NCBI GenBank assembly: GCA_029834535.1
Contig: JAQMWT010000533.1
Coordinates: 288,787-352,786 of the forward strand
Direction: 5' to 3'
Length of the DNA: 64,000 nucleotides
Source of the DNA: Chrysophaeum taylorii
Lineage: Eukaryota; Sar; Pelagophyceae; Pelagomonadales; Pelagomonadaceae
This document shows positions 19,801 through 29,706 of the stretch, one piece after another. The notes under the pieces were generated by a model. The model ran no database searches. It saw only the letters and a program-made list of their open reading frames with translations, and was not told where the DNA came from. Numbering within the stretch: the stretch's first letter is position 1; every line of letters begins with the position of its first letter. The position numbers were made by a program, and so were the translations under genes.

Positions 19801-21537
19801 CTACCAGTCGTCCACGTCGTCGTCGTCGTCATCTTCCTCGAGGTCTCGAACGTCGGTGCGAATGGCCGAAATTCTCGCAGCGAGAACGTCGAAGAGCGTG
19901 TTATTATGCGAGAGAGGTGACGGCATTTCGCGAGTCGAGGCGTCGCGAAGACCGGAGGCACCTTTCTTGAGCTGCGATGCGAGATCGATCGACAGCGACG
20001 GGCGTGGTTCGGGAGCTGGGGCCTTGTGCAGGCCAGAGGCGCCCGTCTTGAGCTGCGATGCGAGATCGATCGACAGCGACGGGCGTGGCTCTGGGGCCTT
20101 GTGCAGGCCAGAGGCGCCCGTCTTGAGCTGCGAGGCAAGTTCCATCGACAGCGACGGGCGTGGCTCCGGGGCCTCGTGCAGGCCAGAGGCGCCCGTCTTG
20201 AGCTGCGAGGCAAGATCCATCGGCAGCGACGGGCGGGGGTTGTCGTCGCGAGGTGGCGGTGACGGTTTACTCTCGCGTCGCGGCGGCGGCGGTGGTGGCT
20301 TCCTGTCGCGAGGAGGCGGCGGCGGTGGCTTCGGCCGCGCCGGTAATTCGTCCTTGGACGCGGGTTCAACGGCTTCTTCCTCGACCCGAGACTCGGCATT
20401 TGTGGGCTGCACCGAAGGTTCCTCCTCAGAAGGCTCGGCAGGAGGCTCGACCGAAGGCTTGGTAGCAGGAGGTTCAAAGGACGGCTTGCAAGCAGGCTCG
20501 ACCGAAGGCTTGGTAGCAGGAGGTTCAACCGACGGCTTGCCAGCAGGCTCGAGGGGTGCGGTGAGTCCCCGAAGGTTTGCCGGATCGAAGGAGGGGGCGT
20601 CCGGGTCGAGGTAGTAGAATCTGACCTGAAGCTCGCCGCGGCCCTGGGTTAGCGGGAGCCAGCCAACGTCGTAGGTTTGGTTTTTGTCGATGATGTCGTC
20701 GACGACGATGTCGAGGCCCCCAACGTTTGAGGTCATCCCCGTGAGGCTGCGCTGCTTGAGCTCGATCTTGAGGCGCGTCCCGCGCACGCGCGTCGCGAAA
20801 ACCATGCGCCGCGGCGTCATCTCGGTAACAAAGGTGCGCGCCTTGTTTCCCCGAGCCGCGAGCTTCACCTTGTCCTTGGGCGACGCCTTGTCGGGATTGT
20901 CGATTTTTTTGTCGAGAATCATCGTCCGCACCCACTCGACCCCCGCGGCCACCGTCATGCCACCGCGGGAAAACTCCGGGCTGCGCGCCGCCGCGCGCGC
21001 CCAGTCGCGCGGAGCCGACTCCGTCTTGAGCCGGAATTCGGCCCGGTGCTGGAAGATCGCCGGGGCCAGCTCCTTCGCGTAGGCCTTGGCGTCGAACGAG
21101 AGGGTGCGCGCGATGAGCTGTAACTCCGCCGCGGGGTCCTCGTCGAGGTTCCGCGCTCCGAACACCGTCACCTCGAGTTGCGGCCCACCCCCGCACCGGC
21201 TTCCCCACGATGCCCGCTCGCATTCCGCCTCCAACTGTTCTTGCCTCGCGACGAACGCGGGAACACCACGGATCTCGCGAAACGGCCGCGCCTCCGCGAC
21301 GCCCACGTTTGGCGCGCAAAGCAGCTGCGTCAGCACCCTTCGCATCCCCTCGACGATGAGTTCGTGCTTGACCGCGCCGCGGTCGAACAAATACCCACCC
21401 CCGCCAACCCACGACGCAACGTACGCCTCGAACGCACTGCTCCCGTCTTCCTCGAACGTCATCTGCCCCTCGACCTCGATGAACCGCCCCACCACGTCGC
21501 CGGCCTTGAGGTGCGACGCGAACAGCTTCGTCGCCAT
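19801..21537 (-). CDS. C2-domain, proline-rich, 4xWH2, acidic-Trp protein: candidate Arp2/3 nucleation-promoting factor
   Basis: A 578-residue protein. The start at 21537 (MATKLFASHL) is preferred over frames running further upstream that lack similarity. Residues about 119-310 open and close like a C2 domain (LEVTVFGARNL ... GELQVRFYYLD), with a long insert. A P/E-rich linker with KPSVEPPAT repeats leads to two polyproline runs (about 398-426). Four tandem units of 25-27 residues follow (about 431-532), each with LASQLKTGASGLHKAP, close to the WH2 consensus L..I..G..L. The end has an amphipathic helix (LFDVLAARISAIR) and an acidic tail finishing DDDDVDDW. Polyproline, WH2, connector and acidic-Trp in that order are the VCA layout of WASP/SCAR/WASH proteins that bind actin and Arp2/3. 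The C2-like N-terminus replaces WH1/SHD domains and suggests membrane recruitment. No known family matches the whole. Confidence 0.7.
   Translation of the reverse strand: MATKLFASHLKAGDVVGRFIEVEGQMTFEEDGSSAFEAYVASWVGGGGYLFDRGAVKHELIVEGMRRVLTQLLCAPNVGVAEARPFREIRGVPAFVARQEQLEAECERASWGSRCGGGPQLEVTVFGARNLDEDPAAELQLIARTLSFDAKAYAKELAPAIFQHRAEFRLKTESAPRDWARAAARSPEFSRGGMTVAAGVEWVRTMILDKKIDNPDKASPKDKVKLAARGNKARTFVTEMTPRRMVFATRVRGTRLKIELKQRSLTGMTSNVGGLDIVVDDIIDKNQTYDVGWLPLTQGRGELQVRFYYLDPDAPSFDPANLRGLTAPLEPAGKPSVEPPATKPSVEPACKPSFEPPATKPSVEPPAEPSEEEPSVQPTNAESRVEEEAVEPASKDELPARPKPPPPPPRDRKPPPPPPRRESKPSPPPRDDNPRPSLPMDLASQLKTGASGLHEAPEPRPSLSMELASQLKTGASGLHKAPEPRPSLSIDLASQLKTGASGLHKAPAPEPRPSLSIDLASQLKKGASGLRDASTREMPSPLSHNNTLFDVLAARISAIRTDVRDLEEDDDDDDVDDW
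19967..20230. repeat. Tandem repeats encoding the four WH2-like units
   Basis: Four in-frame units with start-to-start spacings of 81, 75 and 75 bp, sharing cores such as CTTGAGCTGCGAGGCAAG. The near identity at the nucleotide level shows recent duplication of an actin-binding motif. Confidence 0.85.
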
Positions 21538-21776
21538 GCCTCTTCCGTTTCGTGACCGTTTGGTCAACGGACCTTCACCGCGCGCCTTTGGAGAGTGAAT
21601 TATTTTTAGCAGGCAGCTAGCTGACTGTCTAAACGAACGAGTGTGAGTGTGATACGTTTTTCGGAGTCCTTCGGACATGATCGTTATTCTCGCCGAAGAA
21701 GAAACCGATACGACACACAGAGCAGGATGATAAGCGCGACAACCAACACCCTCGAAATCAAACGACGACAAAGGAG

Positions 21777-22148
21777 ATGGCGAAGCCGTACAAACTTGCT
21801 ACCGCTGCGCAGCCCGGCGTTAAGGCCAACGGAAACAGTGCACAAGTCGCACATTTCGGAAAAGGTGCCGATTCGTCCACCACCCTGGTTTTTTCGGATG
21901 TGCCCTTTTGGATGCATCAACTGGATGTGTCGTGGCACACGCGCGCCAATAGTTGTTTTGTGGGGGCGAGCGAAGAAAAACAAGAAAAGCATCGACCGAG
22001 GCCAAACCTCAAGTCAAAATGGGCTTCGCACGAAAGCCATTTCATTTCAGACTCCCACCAAGTGAGCTCAAGACTGTCCCTAGCATTTATCCAATCCAAT
22101 GATCCTATATTATTGGAGCATCAAAACAATCCAACTCACCAATACTAA
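21777..22148 (+). CDS. Possible small hypothetical protein
   Basis: A 123-codon frame from an ATG in good context (AAGGAGATGG) begins MAKPYKLATAAQPGVKANG and includes FSDVPFWMHQLDVSWHT. It is divergent to the WH2 protein and abuts the mobile-element area. There is no recognisable domain and the second half looks less protein-like, so it may be a truncated gene or chance. Confidence 0.25.
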   Translation: MAKPYKLATAAQPGVKANGNSAQVAHFGKGADSSTTLVFSDVPFWMHQLDVSWHTRANSCFVGASEEKQEKHRPRPNLKSKWASHESHFISDSHQVSSRLSLAFIQSNDPILLEHQNNPTHQY

Positions 22149-23035
22149 CCAATCGTCTCCTGTCCCAACTTCGTCACTGTATTCTTAGTGTACGTCTGCT
22201 GTCATCCACACTGGCCGTTTCAGGACCATCGCTACCTACACCGCAAGCAAAACACATCCGGACGTCATCGCCGACGATGTCGTTGTGACCGCCACCAGGA
22301 CCAATGTCAACGAAATACCGAGCTCGAGCCGCCATAAGACACCGCCAACAGCATATCTCGTGCGATGCAGCCGGTCGCCGCCGGTGCCACGCCATCTGTA
22401 CGGACTGCGTGACTATCTTCAGCTCGCTCCACACGAACCTTCCGCGAAAAAGGAACATACAATCTCCACTCCACGCTTGAGCATTTCGAATCCACCGAAA
22501 CGACTGGATCGAGGACATATTATATGCGTAGTCACGTCCGACCCGTTCTCGCGCCCAAGTACACCTCGAATTTGCGATTCTGTGCGACCAATGCCGTATT
22601 AAAAAAGACAACTACGCCAAGTTTGCTGCGACTCGTAGCATGGATTTCCGCACCTATAGATGCCTCACCATTCGCCCTCGCGTGCAACACCAAACATTGA
22701 GTCGAACTTTAAACCGATTCTTGACCACCGGCTAATACGTGCTGGACCACTAGACGCCGTACGCCGAAGTAAACGCGCTGGATGACTCCGCTCCTGAGCC
22801 CACCACACTGACCGCCATCGCGAATCCTCTGGGGTATGAAAGTCGTGCCTGGCATTGCGTCGTCGTCTAGAATCACGCAAACCGCACTACACCGGTACTA
22901 CTCGTGAGAATCGTCACAGATCCAATCCAACTCTCTCTGCCACATTGAAAATCACCGAAATCCCACCATCATGTCACCGTCTGCTCATTATAACTCGCTG
23001 TGCCTGCTGTCTTACCCAGGAGCCTGTTGGTCGTA
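22149..23035. other. Region with stop-broken coding-like patches
   Basis: No intact gene. On the plus strand a patch near 22560-22670 reads like protein (FAILCDQCRIKKDNYAKF) but is bracketed by stops. Composition and position next to element copy C suggest decayed mobile DNA; no family could be named. Confidence 0.4.
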
Positions 23036-23865
23036 CCGTACTCCCTGATTTCCAGCGATTAACCATTATCTACCGCGACGTACTCCACCATATCGTCAAC
23101 CCTCCGCGAGGGCACCTGACCTTTGTCTTCAGCATCTGCACCGACGCTGTCGCTCCTGCCGTCCGCTCGCAACGCTACGGCAGGTACCGTGGTAACCTCG
23201 CGTACCGCCGCGTCGTACCCAACGTCTTCGTCACGCTCGGTCGTGAGAACATCTACGACGTCAAGATGCTCGCCAATTGCACGAGGTATACGGCCGGAGC
23301 CCTCCACGCCACCAATCCCTCCTCTGTCGATAAGCGTGCTGCGGATGTCCGTGGTGACTACGTTAGCCGCGCTCGCGAAAAAATCGGACGATCCGAGGCG
23401 GAGCTGGCCCACCGCTGTGCCTTAACTGACGCTGTCGCAGCTGCGGTGGGCCCGCGCCCGCTCGGCGACCCGGGTTGCGCAGATGCGTGCGAGCTCGTGG
23501 CATGCCTTTCTGGCTTCGCCAAAGGCCCCGACGCGCCGTTGACGCCGAAGACGAGCCATCGTCGGCGCCGTAGCCGCCTGAAGTGTGCTCGATGGTGCGC
23601 AAGAGAAGACCAAGTGTCGCGGGGGTGTGAGACGTCGTCAATGTCGCATCCTAGTGGGACATAGCAGCAGCATTAGGCCGGTCTCCTTGCGCTCTCACCG
23701 TCCTTGGCCACGTCGCCGCATCAGAAAGCACAACAACCCAGGCTGCCCGCGCCCAGCAGGACGTCACAATCGAACGCACGTGCGCCTGGCGGCAGGACAC
23801 GCGGCCTGGCCTTCCCCTCTCGTTGCCTACCATCCCGCTAGGCGGTGACTCTGCCAAGTCCCATC
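23036..23865 (+). mobile_element. Endonuclease-like retroelement module, copy C, with internal inversion
   Basis: Plus-strand frame 23036-23400 aligns with the element frame at 37221-38393: YGRYRGNLAYRRVVPN, then 12 residues, then YDVKML, then KRAADVRGDYVSRARE. The next module (GAFGEARKACHEL, partner of GAFGEASAACHAL) is on the minus strand at about 23422-23613. The remaining C-terminus returns to the plus strand from about 23650 (WDIAAALGRSPCALT, then QAARAQQDVT). About 200 bp inside the copy are therefore inverted. The PD of the nuclease-like motif is PN here, while the DVK is intact. Confidence 0.75.
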
Positions 23866-24268
23866 GGGCTGCCAGCCTCTGATGTCCTCATAGTGCCAAC
23901 ATGTGATGTTCTCTCCCCTCGTCATCGCGCCCCCCCCTCCACATTTGGCATTCGATTTTAAAAAACGCCTTCTCTTCCACTATGGCTGCGGATCTTGGCT
24001 GCGTATATATCGAAGTTTTTTCGGTCGCTTAGTTTTAGACTCTGACTAGACGGCACGCGCCCCCAGCGTCACGGTGGCCCAGTACTTATCAATCTCAGCG
24101 TATCACTTGAAATACAAAATGGAGTTGCAAGAGGCACTGAAGCGAAGTTATTACAGTCGCAAAGCGCACCGCTTGCGCATGTATTCCCCGCGCGAATTGG
24201 GGAGTGCTCGGCTGGATATACCGATAGTGGCTGGCGATGTAAGATGGTGAGCCTCGGAAAGAAAGAGA

Positions 24269-24300
<32 letters not shown>

Positions 24301-25334
24301 TGGAGTCTGACAAATTCGTTTCTTCACAATCCTGAACAGGCTAGGTTTTCATGCCTTGCGGGCGCAAAATGCGTCTAGCGCCCCTTCGGGGGGGGGGAGC
24401 AGGATCCCGAAGTAGTCCCCTTAGATTCCGCACCGTTCTTTTTCGCAAGTCCACTGCGTTCGAGACGAAAAGCTTGCCCTATGGCCTTACCAAGCTCTCT
24501 CCGTTTTAGGAAGGAGTCGCCTGTAGTGTCTTATCAGTCGCCCGTTCTAAAGGCCCTTTGTCTTCCGTGACTGCGGTTGCGATGGAGGACGGTGCCTCAT
24601 GAATCCTGAGCCTTGCGAGGGCATCCGCCCTCCCGGTGGAGGTTGGGACATGTTCGCCTCCCGGGCGGGCCGGTTGGCAGCCGGAACGTTAGCGGTGGGA
24701 CGGGGTATGGCCGGGGGGCGAAGACGGAACGTTTTCGACGAGCTGGTTGTCAGTCACATCGCGGCGTCGCATGGCGACACAAGCCTGATGATCACTCTCC
24801 GACGACTCACCTTTCGCCCCCCCCTCGTCCGGAGAACCCGGTGATTCTGGACCGGCTCCTGTCGGTCCAGCCTGGCTCCCACGCTCGGGAGAGGTCTGAA
24901 GCTAGTATAACTAATTAGTTCTTCCGTTCCACAGTCCGCATATCGCACTCTCCCCCGACGGGGTCATTGCCACTACCAGAGCACGGGGGACACGGAGATA
25001 GGCATGACACGCGCCATGATGGGACACTGTTTCCTCAGTTACCTCACCAAGGTCAAGGCAAACCTCGCGGTCTGGGACACGCTCGTGCGTGCGGGGGGGA
25101 AAAACGTGAGACGCTCGTGCGCGCGGGGAGAAAAACGCGGGATGATGGATCAAACATCGCGCAGAGCCGGCAGGTTTCAAAAGTCAGTCGTCATGCGCAG
25201 GTAGACGCGGCGGTGGATATGCCGCGGTCGATGCACAAGCGCAGCGGCTCGTCCTTCTCTGGGCGAGGCGGGTTGTATTCCGGGATCATGGCTAGTATTG
25301 GCAAGAAGGTGGTGGTCGCGTCCGATACGAGTGA
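23866..25334. other. Intergenic region with GA microsatellite
   Basis: No supported gene. A (GA)n tract lies at about 24259-24300, followed by a GC-rich stretch (24360-24960) with G runs. It may be element 5' sequence or a structured non-coding region; nothing identifies it. The sequence 25080-25140 carries two copies of an ACGCTCGTGCG...GGGGAGAAAAACG-like unit. Confidence 0.45.
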
Positions 25335-28151
25335 TTAGCCTGTGACAGCGAGTTCGATATCGGAGGTGCCGCGCGGCTCCGAGGCCGAGCGCGTCTGGCG
25401 CGTTGCGTACATATGAAGGAGGCGTTCAACATCATCGTTTTGGTCGTGGGCAGTGTAGGAGCCGGCGCTGCGGAAGGAGGCGGTGACAGGGTGGAGCGGA
25501 TCGTCGTCATCCTCGCGGTCGATCGCGTCGAGGATGGCGGATTTCCAGGTCGCGGGCGCGCGGGCATCGTCGAAAGTAAACGCAACGACGTGCGAGGGGG
25601 TAAAGCACTCGAGGTCCGAGTCGCGCGCATCGATGCGGAGGATGGTGGAGAGGTGAACGCGACCGAGCGGCGAGAAGGCGTTCTCGACGTCGAGCGCGAT
25701 TGCCACCGGCTTCTCCAGAGACCTGGCGGCCTTGGCGACGACTTCGCCCGTGGCGACGTTCACCTCTGACAAATTTCCATCGAGGTCGTACCACACGAGC
25801 TGGTCGCGCGTCAGGAGCAGCTTGACTTTGTGCGGGACGAAACTCGCCGGTTGTTCGTCTTCTTGGTCGGGGTACTTGGTGAAGCCTATCATGGTGGCAG
25901 CCTTGGCAAACAGCCCGGCGCGGCGGCGGCTGTTGGACGGGAGAGCCACGGCGGCCAGGAGGACGTAATTGAAGTAAAGCGTGTCTTCGAGCTCCTCGGC
26001 CCTGGTCGAGGTGACGTGCCCTTCGAGTCTCTGGGCCCGCGTCGCAATTGCCGTCGCCGCCCCGCCCGCTCTCTCGTCCTCCGCGTCGGTCGCCTCCTTG
26101 ACTTCGGCGTTTGGGTCCTTGACGAGGAGGTTTTCGAGCGCCCGGCGCAGCGCGACCTCGGCGAGGCGGTCGGGGTCCTCGGCGGTGGTGGTGGTGGCTC
26201 CACCGTCGCCTACATCGCGGAGCGACGCGCGGACGAGCTGCTGAACGCGGTGTTCGACCGCCGCGACTTGCGGCTCTTCTTCTTCTTCTTCGAGTCCGCC
26301 GCCGAGCTCGTGTTCGATGGGCGCGAGATAGAATTGAAGCCACGATGGCTGCTGCTGCTTCTCGCCGGTGACGAAGGACGGCACGCGGGCGAGCTTTGGT
26401 CCGCCGCCCGTCGGAAGCGAGAACGAGATCGCCGCCTGCTGGTCGCTCGCGTGGTTGATAAGAGACATCGACGACGTCGAGCGCGAGAAATGCTTGGTGT
26501 CGTGGCGGAGCAGCTCGTCGGCCGAGAAACGAAGATGGTGAAAGCGGGGCGAGACGAGCTCGTTGTACCACGCCGTGTTCAAGATGCGCAGCACTATCAG
26601 AGCCGAGAGCGCGTGGAGGAGGCGGTGGGGCGAGGTCGGCCGGAGAACAAAGCTGGCTACGTTGCAGCCGACGGTCCCCAGAACCAGAGCGAGGTCGAGG
26701 CGGCGCGTCGTGCTGTCGAAGCGCTTCCAGAGTCGAACGGAAGCCTCGACGACGAACGCCGCGCCCAAAGCGATCTCTGCGTCGCGGATCGAGGAGACGT
26801 TAATCTTTAGGACGCTGCGCCCCCCCGGCTCGTCCAAGGTGATCGCCACCAAAAACACGTAGAGTACGACGGCCAACGCGGATATCGTGGAAATGCCCGC
26901 ATCCTCGACAGTCTCGCGAAACGATTGGTGGACCTTGTCGAGCCGCGACGGCTGGTGTTGTAACGAAGGCCTCTTCTTCGTCGTCTTCTTGTCGTTGGGC
27001 CGGTCGCGCGCAGAAGCCTCGAATTCGCCGCGTTGTTGTTGTTTCCGAACCACGGCGGCTACGCGCCGCGGGTCGCTCATTTCTCCAACGTGCGTGATGA
27101 GGGTGAAGCGGGGCAAGATCTTGGGAAGAAGATAAAGCAACGCGACGACGCCGACGACGAGCAGGGTAAGGGGCGTCGCGAGGTCGTCCAACTTTTTCAC
27201 CTTGTAGATCAGCAGGGCGATCCCAGACGACAACGAGAACAAGCACACTTCCAACAGCGTCACGACGAGACCGGGATTTCCAAACCAAAAGAGCGTCCTC
27301 TGAGATTCTTTCTTGTTGTGCAGAATTTCAGAGTGGAGCAAATACCAGTATATCCACTTGACTTTCAAAAATATCAGGAGAGCCAGGCCAACCACGACCG
27401 ACCCGAGGACCGTCAAGGAGGTCGACAGCTTCGGGGGGCTGAACAACGTGGAAATGTAGAGCTGGATGAGCAATCCGAGAATGCCCACGAACCATACCGT
27501 GTCGCGAATTTCAGAAAATTCCAAACAAACGTGTTGCATGCACGACTCCAAGTAGGTCGCAAAGCTGAAGTTGTGCGGGAGGTGGTGCGAACGGAGAAAG
27601 TCTCGGCGTACTTCGTGGAACGTCATGTGCTCGAGACAGTGCTGGTATTCCAGCCACGCCCACGGGTGACGCACGAGGCCTCTCATCCAAAAACTCCCGA
27701 AAAGCAAGTGGTGGCTCAACGCGGGGATTTGCAGCTTGTCCCGGAGCCGGTGGAGACGCGCAGTCATACCCCAGTGGTCCTGCATGTCAGCAGCTTCGTA
27801 CTCGCGCCACAAGCGCCCGACGTGCCGCGCGAGCGCGTACAGAGCCACGTTGACGACGACGTAAAACAGCGCCACCGTGAACAGTGCGAAGTGGACTTCG
27901 TGAAACACTTGATACCACTCGCCTTTGGCCTGCACTGTCTCCAGGATAAACAAGCCAAACGCGATGAGTCCGAGGACTGATAACTCTCGCTCAGAAGCTT
28001 CTAAGATGTCATTTGCGTGCTTTTGGGCCTCGGACCACCGCTTTAGCTTCCGCGCCAACATCTGCAAGATCATCACGCCCGTGATCACCAGCACCGCCGT
28101 CACCGTGAGCGCGAGGTCGTGGTGCGGCCCGTTCTTGCTCTTCTTCGCCAT
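25335..28151 (-). CDS. MLO-family membrane protein with voltage-sensor-like bundle and PH-like domain
   Basis: A 938-residue protein from the ATG at 28151. Residues 1-360 match MLO proteins, plant and algal seven-helix membrane proteins linked to calcium signalling: helix 1 at 12-32, a conserved loop with FGSFWMRGLVRHPWAW, LRSHHLPHNFSFATYLE, FSEIRDTVWFVGILGLLIQL, TLFWFGNPGLVV and LITHVGEMSD. Residues about 417-530 contain a second set of four hydrophobic helices with charged positions (LVLGTVGC..., LIVLRILNTAW), which resembles an S1-S4 bundle. Residues about 772-880 (HKVKLLLTRDQLVWYDLDGN ... APATWKSAILDAI) look like a PH domain. The MLO part is confident; the other two domains are inferred from pattern. 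Plant MLOs end soon after a calmodulin-binding site, so this C-terminal extension of almost 580 residues is unusual. No introns are seen. Confidence 0.8.
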   Translation of the reverse strand: MAKKSKNGPHHDLALTVTAVLVITGVMILQMLARKLKRWSEAQKHANDILEASERELSVLGLIAFGLFILETVQAKGEWYQVFHEVHFALFTVALFYVVVNVALYALARHVGRLWREYEAADMQDHWGMTARLHRLRDKLQIPALSHHLLFGSFWMRGLVRHPWAWLEYQHCLEHMTFHEVRRDFLRSHHLPHNFSFATYLESCMQHVCLEFSEIRDTVWFVGILGLLIQLYISTLFSPPKLSTSLTVLGSVVVGLALLIFLKVKWIYWYLLHSEILHNKKESQRTLFWFGNPGLVVTLLEVCLFSLSSGIALLIYKVKKLDDLATPLTLLVVGVVALLYLLPKILPRFTLITHVGEMSDPRRVAAVVRKQQQRGEFEASARDRPNDKKTTKKRPSLQHQPSRLDKVHQSFRETVEDAGISTISALAVVLYVFLVAITLDEPGGRSVLKINVSSIRDAEIALGAAFVVEASVRLWKRFDSTTRRLDLALVLGTVGCNVASFVLRPTSPHRLLHALSALIVLRILNTAWYNELVSPRFHHLRFSADELLRHDTKHFSRSTSSMSLINHASDQQAAISFSLPTGGGPKLARVPSFVTGEKQQQPSWLQFYLAPIEHELGGGLEEEEEEPQVAAVEHRVQQLVRASLRDVGDGGATTTTAEDPDRLAEVALRRALENLLVKDPNAEVKEATDAEDERAGGAATAIATRAQRLEGHVTSTRAEELEDTLYFNYVLLAAVALPSNSRRRAGLFAKAATMIGFTKYPDQEDEQPASFVPHKVKLLLTRDQLVWYDLDGNLSEVNVATGEVVAKAARSLEKPVAIALDVENAFSPLGRVHLSTILRIDARDSDLECFTPSHVVAFTFDDARAPATWKSAILDAIDREDDDDPLHPVTASFRSAGSYTAHDQNDDVERLLHMYATRQTRSASEPRGTSDIELAVTG

Positions 28152-29706
28152 ATGGACCACTACTGACGACGACGACTGGTGCTGTTGTTGCTGCTGACGC
28201 ACGCTTCGACGCCAAAATTACTTTTTCCGGTATGTATGTTAAAAATTGCGTCAGTCTCACGGTTTTCACCCTTATAGTGTCAACCTTCGCGCGGTGTTCT
28301 GAATAATTCATATTATAGTATGTGGTCCCACACGATTCAAATCATGTCGTCGGCATGAATGGGCCTCACGGAATTCCGATAAATTTGGTTTTCTTCTGGA
28401 CAAAACGCTTATCAATTCAAGAGAGAGCCCAACGCCGCCGCCGCCGCCGCCGCCGACATGATTCTCATCCGTTCTTCGAGAGCCGACGCAGGCGCCAGCC
28501 GCCTCGAGCGAGATTGTGGATTGATGATTGTTGCCTACGCGTGTGGCAGGCAACGACTTTTGTCGATCGATACATCCCCACTTGTTGGTTGGGTGGCGTT
28601 TGCCAGCGCCGTCCTTCCAACTTTCCTTCGACAAGTTTTTTTTTGTCGGGTGGCAGGGCGCTCCGATTTTCATTATCAAGAACACGATCTGCTTTTGCCC
28701 TCACGCGCGACGCGACGCTTAGAGGGGGTGACGGGTAACGAGCGTCGCCGCGCGTCGACGCGAGCGAGCCTCGTCCGGAGCCGGGTCTCGTTGACCCGCG
28801 ATTTAATGGTGGGTGGGTGCTTTTTCGAGCGCCACATGCAGGCGTCGCCGCCAATCTATTTGTGATAATGGGAGGCACTGCCGATCTCAAAAAAGATGCG
28901 CGCGTTGAAAACGCATCCCGCGTACTACCGCGATTTCACCAGAAGAGAATAGCGCGGTGCGTTTGCGGCGCCGCGGCTATCTCGATGTTCTTGATGTGGC
29001 AAGAGAATTGTTGATTTCGCGTCGTCGGCGCGGCGATCATTCGGCACCTCGCTCCTATTATTATTGCTGAAGCACACTCTCGACCGACGTCGGTTGGTTG
29101 ATCGAGAAGGGTTAGTTTGCTTGTGCTATTTGGTATGCTGGAAGAAGTAGAGACGATGTTATGACTGGTTGACGACGAACGATCTCGCGCTGCGCGAGTA
29201 AGACCTGCGATCGCGAGTGCTACCGAAGCGAAAACGCAAAAAACGAGCCTTGCTGGCGATAGAAGTTCTAGACCGGGAACCGCATTTTAAGATCCGCAGA
29301 CGGAAGAAACTATTGCGTTCCGCGAGCCGACCATTAATAATAATGAGTAAGAAGAAAATTTAACGACCCTGCGGCCCCTGTACAATCAACAACTGTTTTT
29401 AACACCCAGTAGTAAAACGCAGCATCGTATAGGCATAATAACCATTCTTTTTCCAACGCGGACGAGGACCACACACTGCTTCCAAATGTAAAAATGCGAC
29501 GAGGACCATATTCGGTCGGCCCCCTTTAAAAAAATAAAAATCAGGTGACCCCCTCCCACTGGATTGTGGATCGATCGACAAATAGTAGTAGTAGTAGTAG
29601 GTACATATATTAGAGTATGGCGGCGGCGCAATCGCCACGGAGGAGGCGCGCGTGACAATCTCTATTAAAAAAAAAATTCGAAGCAAGCGGAGTAGCAAAA
29701 TAAAAA
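28152..29706. other. Intergenic region without a recognised gene
   Basis: About 1.55 kb between two minus-strand genes. A (CCG)n tract at about 28434-28455 and a (TAG)n tract near 29584-29600 are present. An ATG frame at 28458-28865 (135 codons) lacks protein-like composition or motifs and is not called. Confidence 0.5.

Noticed and set aside
22174-22611. Minus-strand frame of 145 codons
   Set aside because: It lies in a decayed mobile region, has no recognisable motif, and the opposite strand is equally open.
24360-24960. GC-rich stretch considered as an rRNA or snRNA gene
   Set aside because: I could find no conserved rRNA or snRNA core sequence in it.
28458-28865. ATG frame of 135 codons
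   Set aside because: No domain, no protein-like hydrophobic pattern, and overlapping frames on both strands are just as long.
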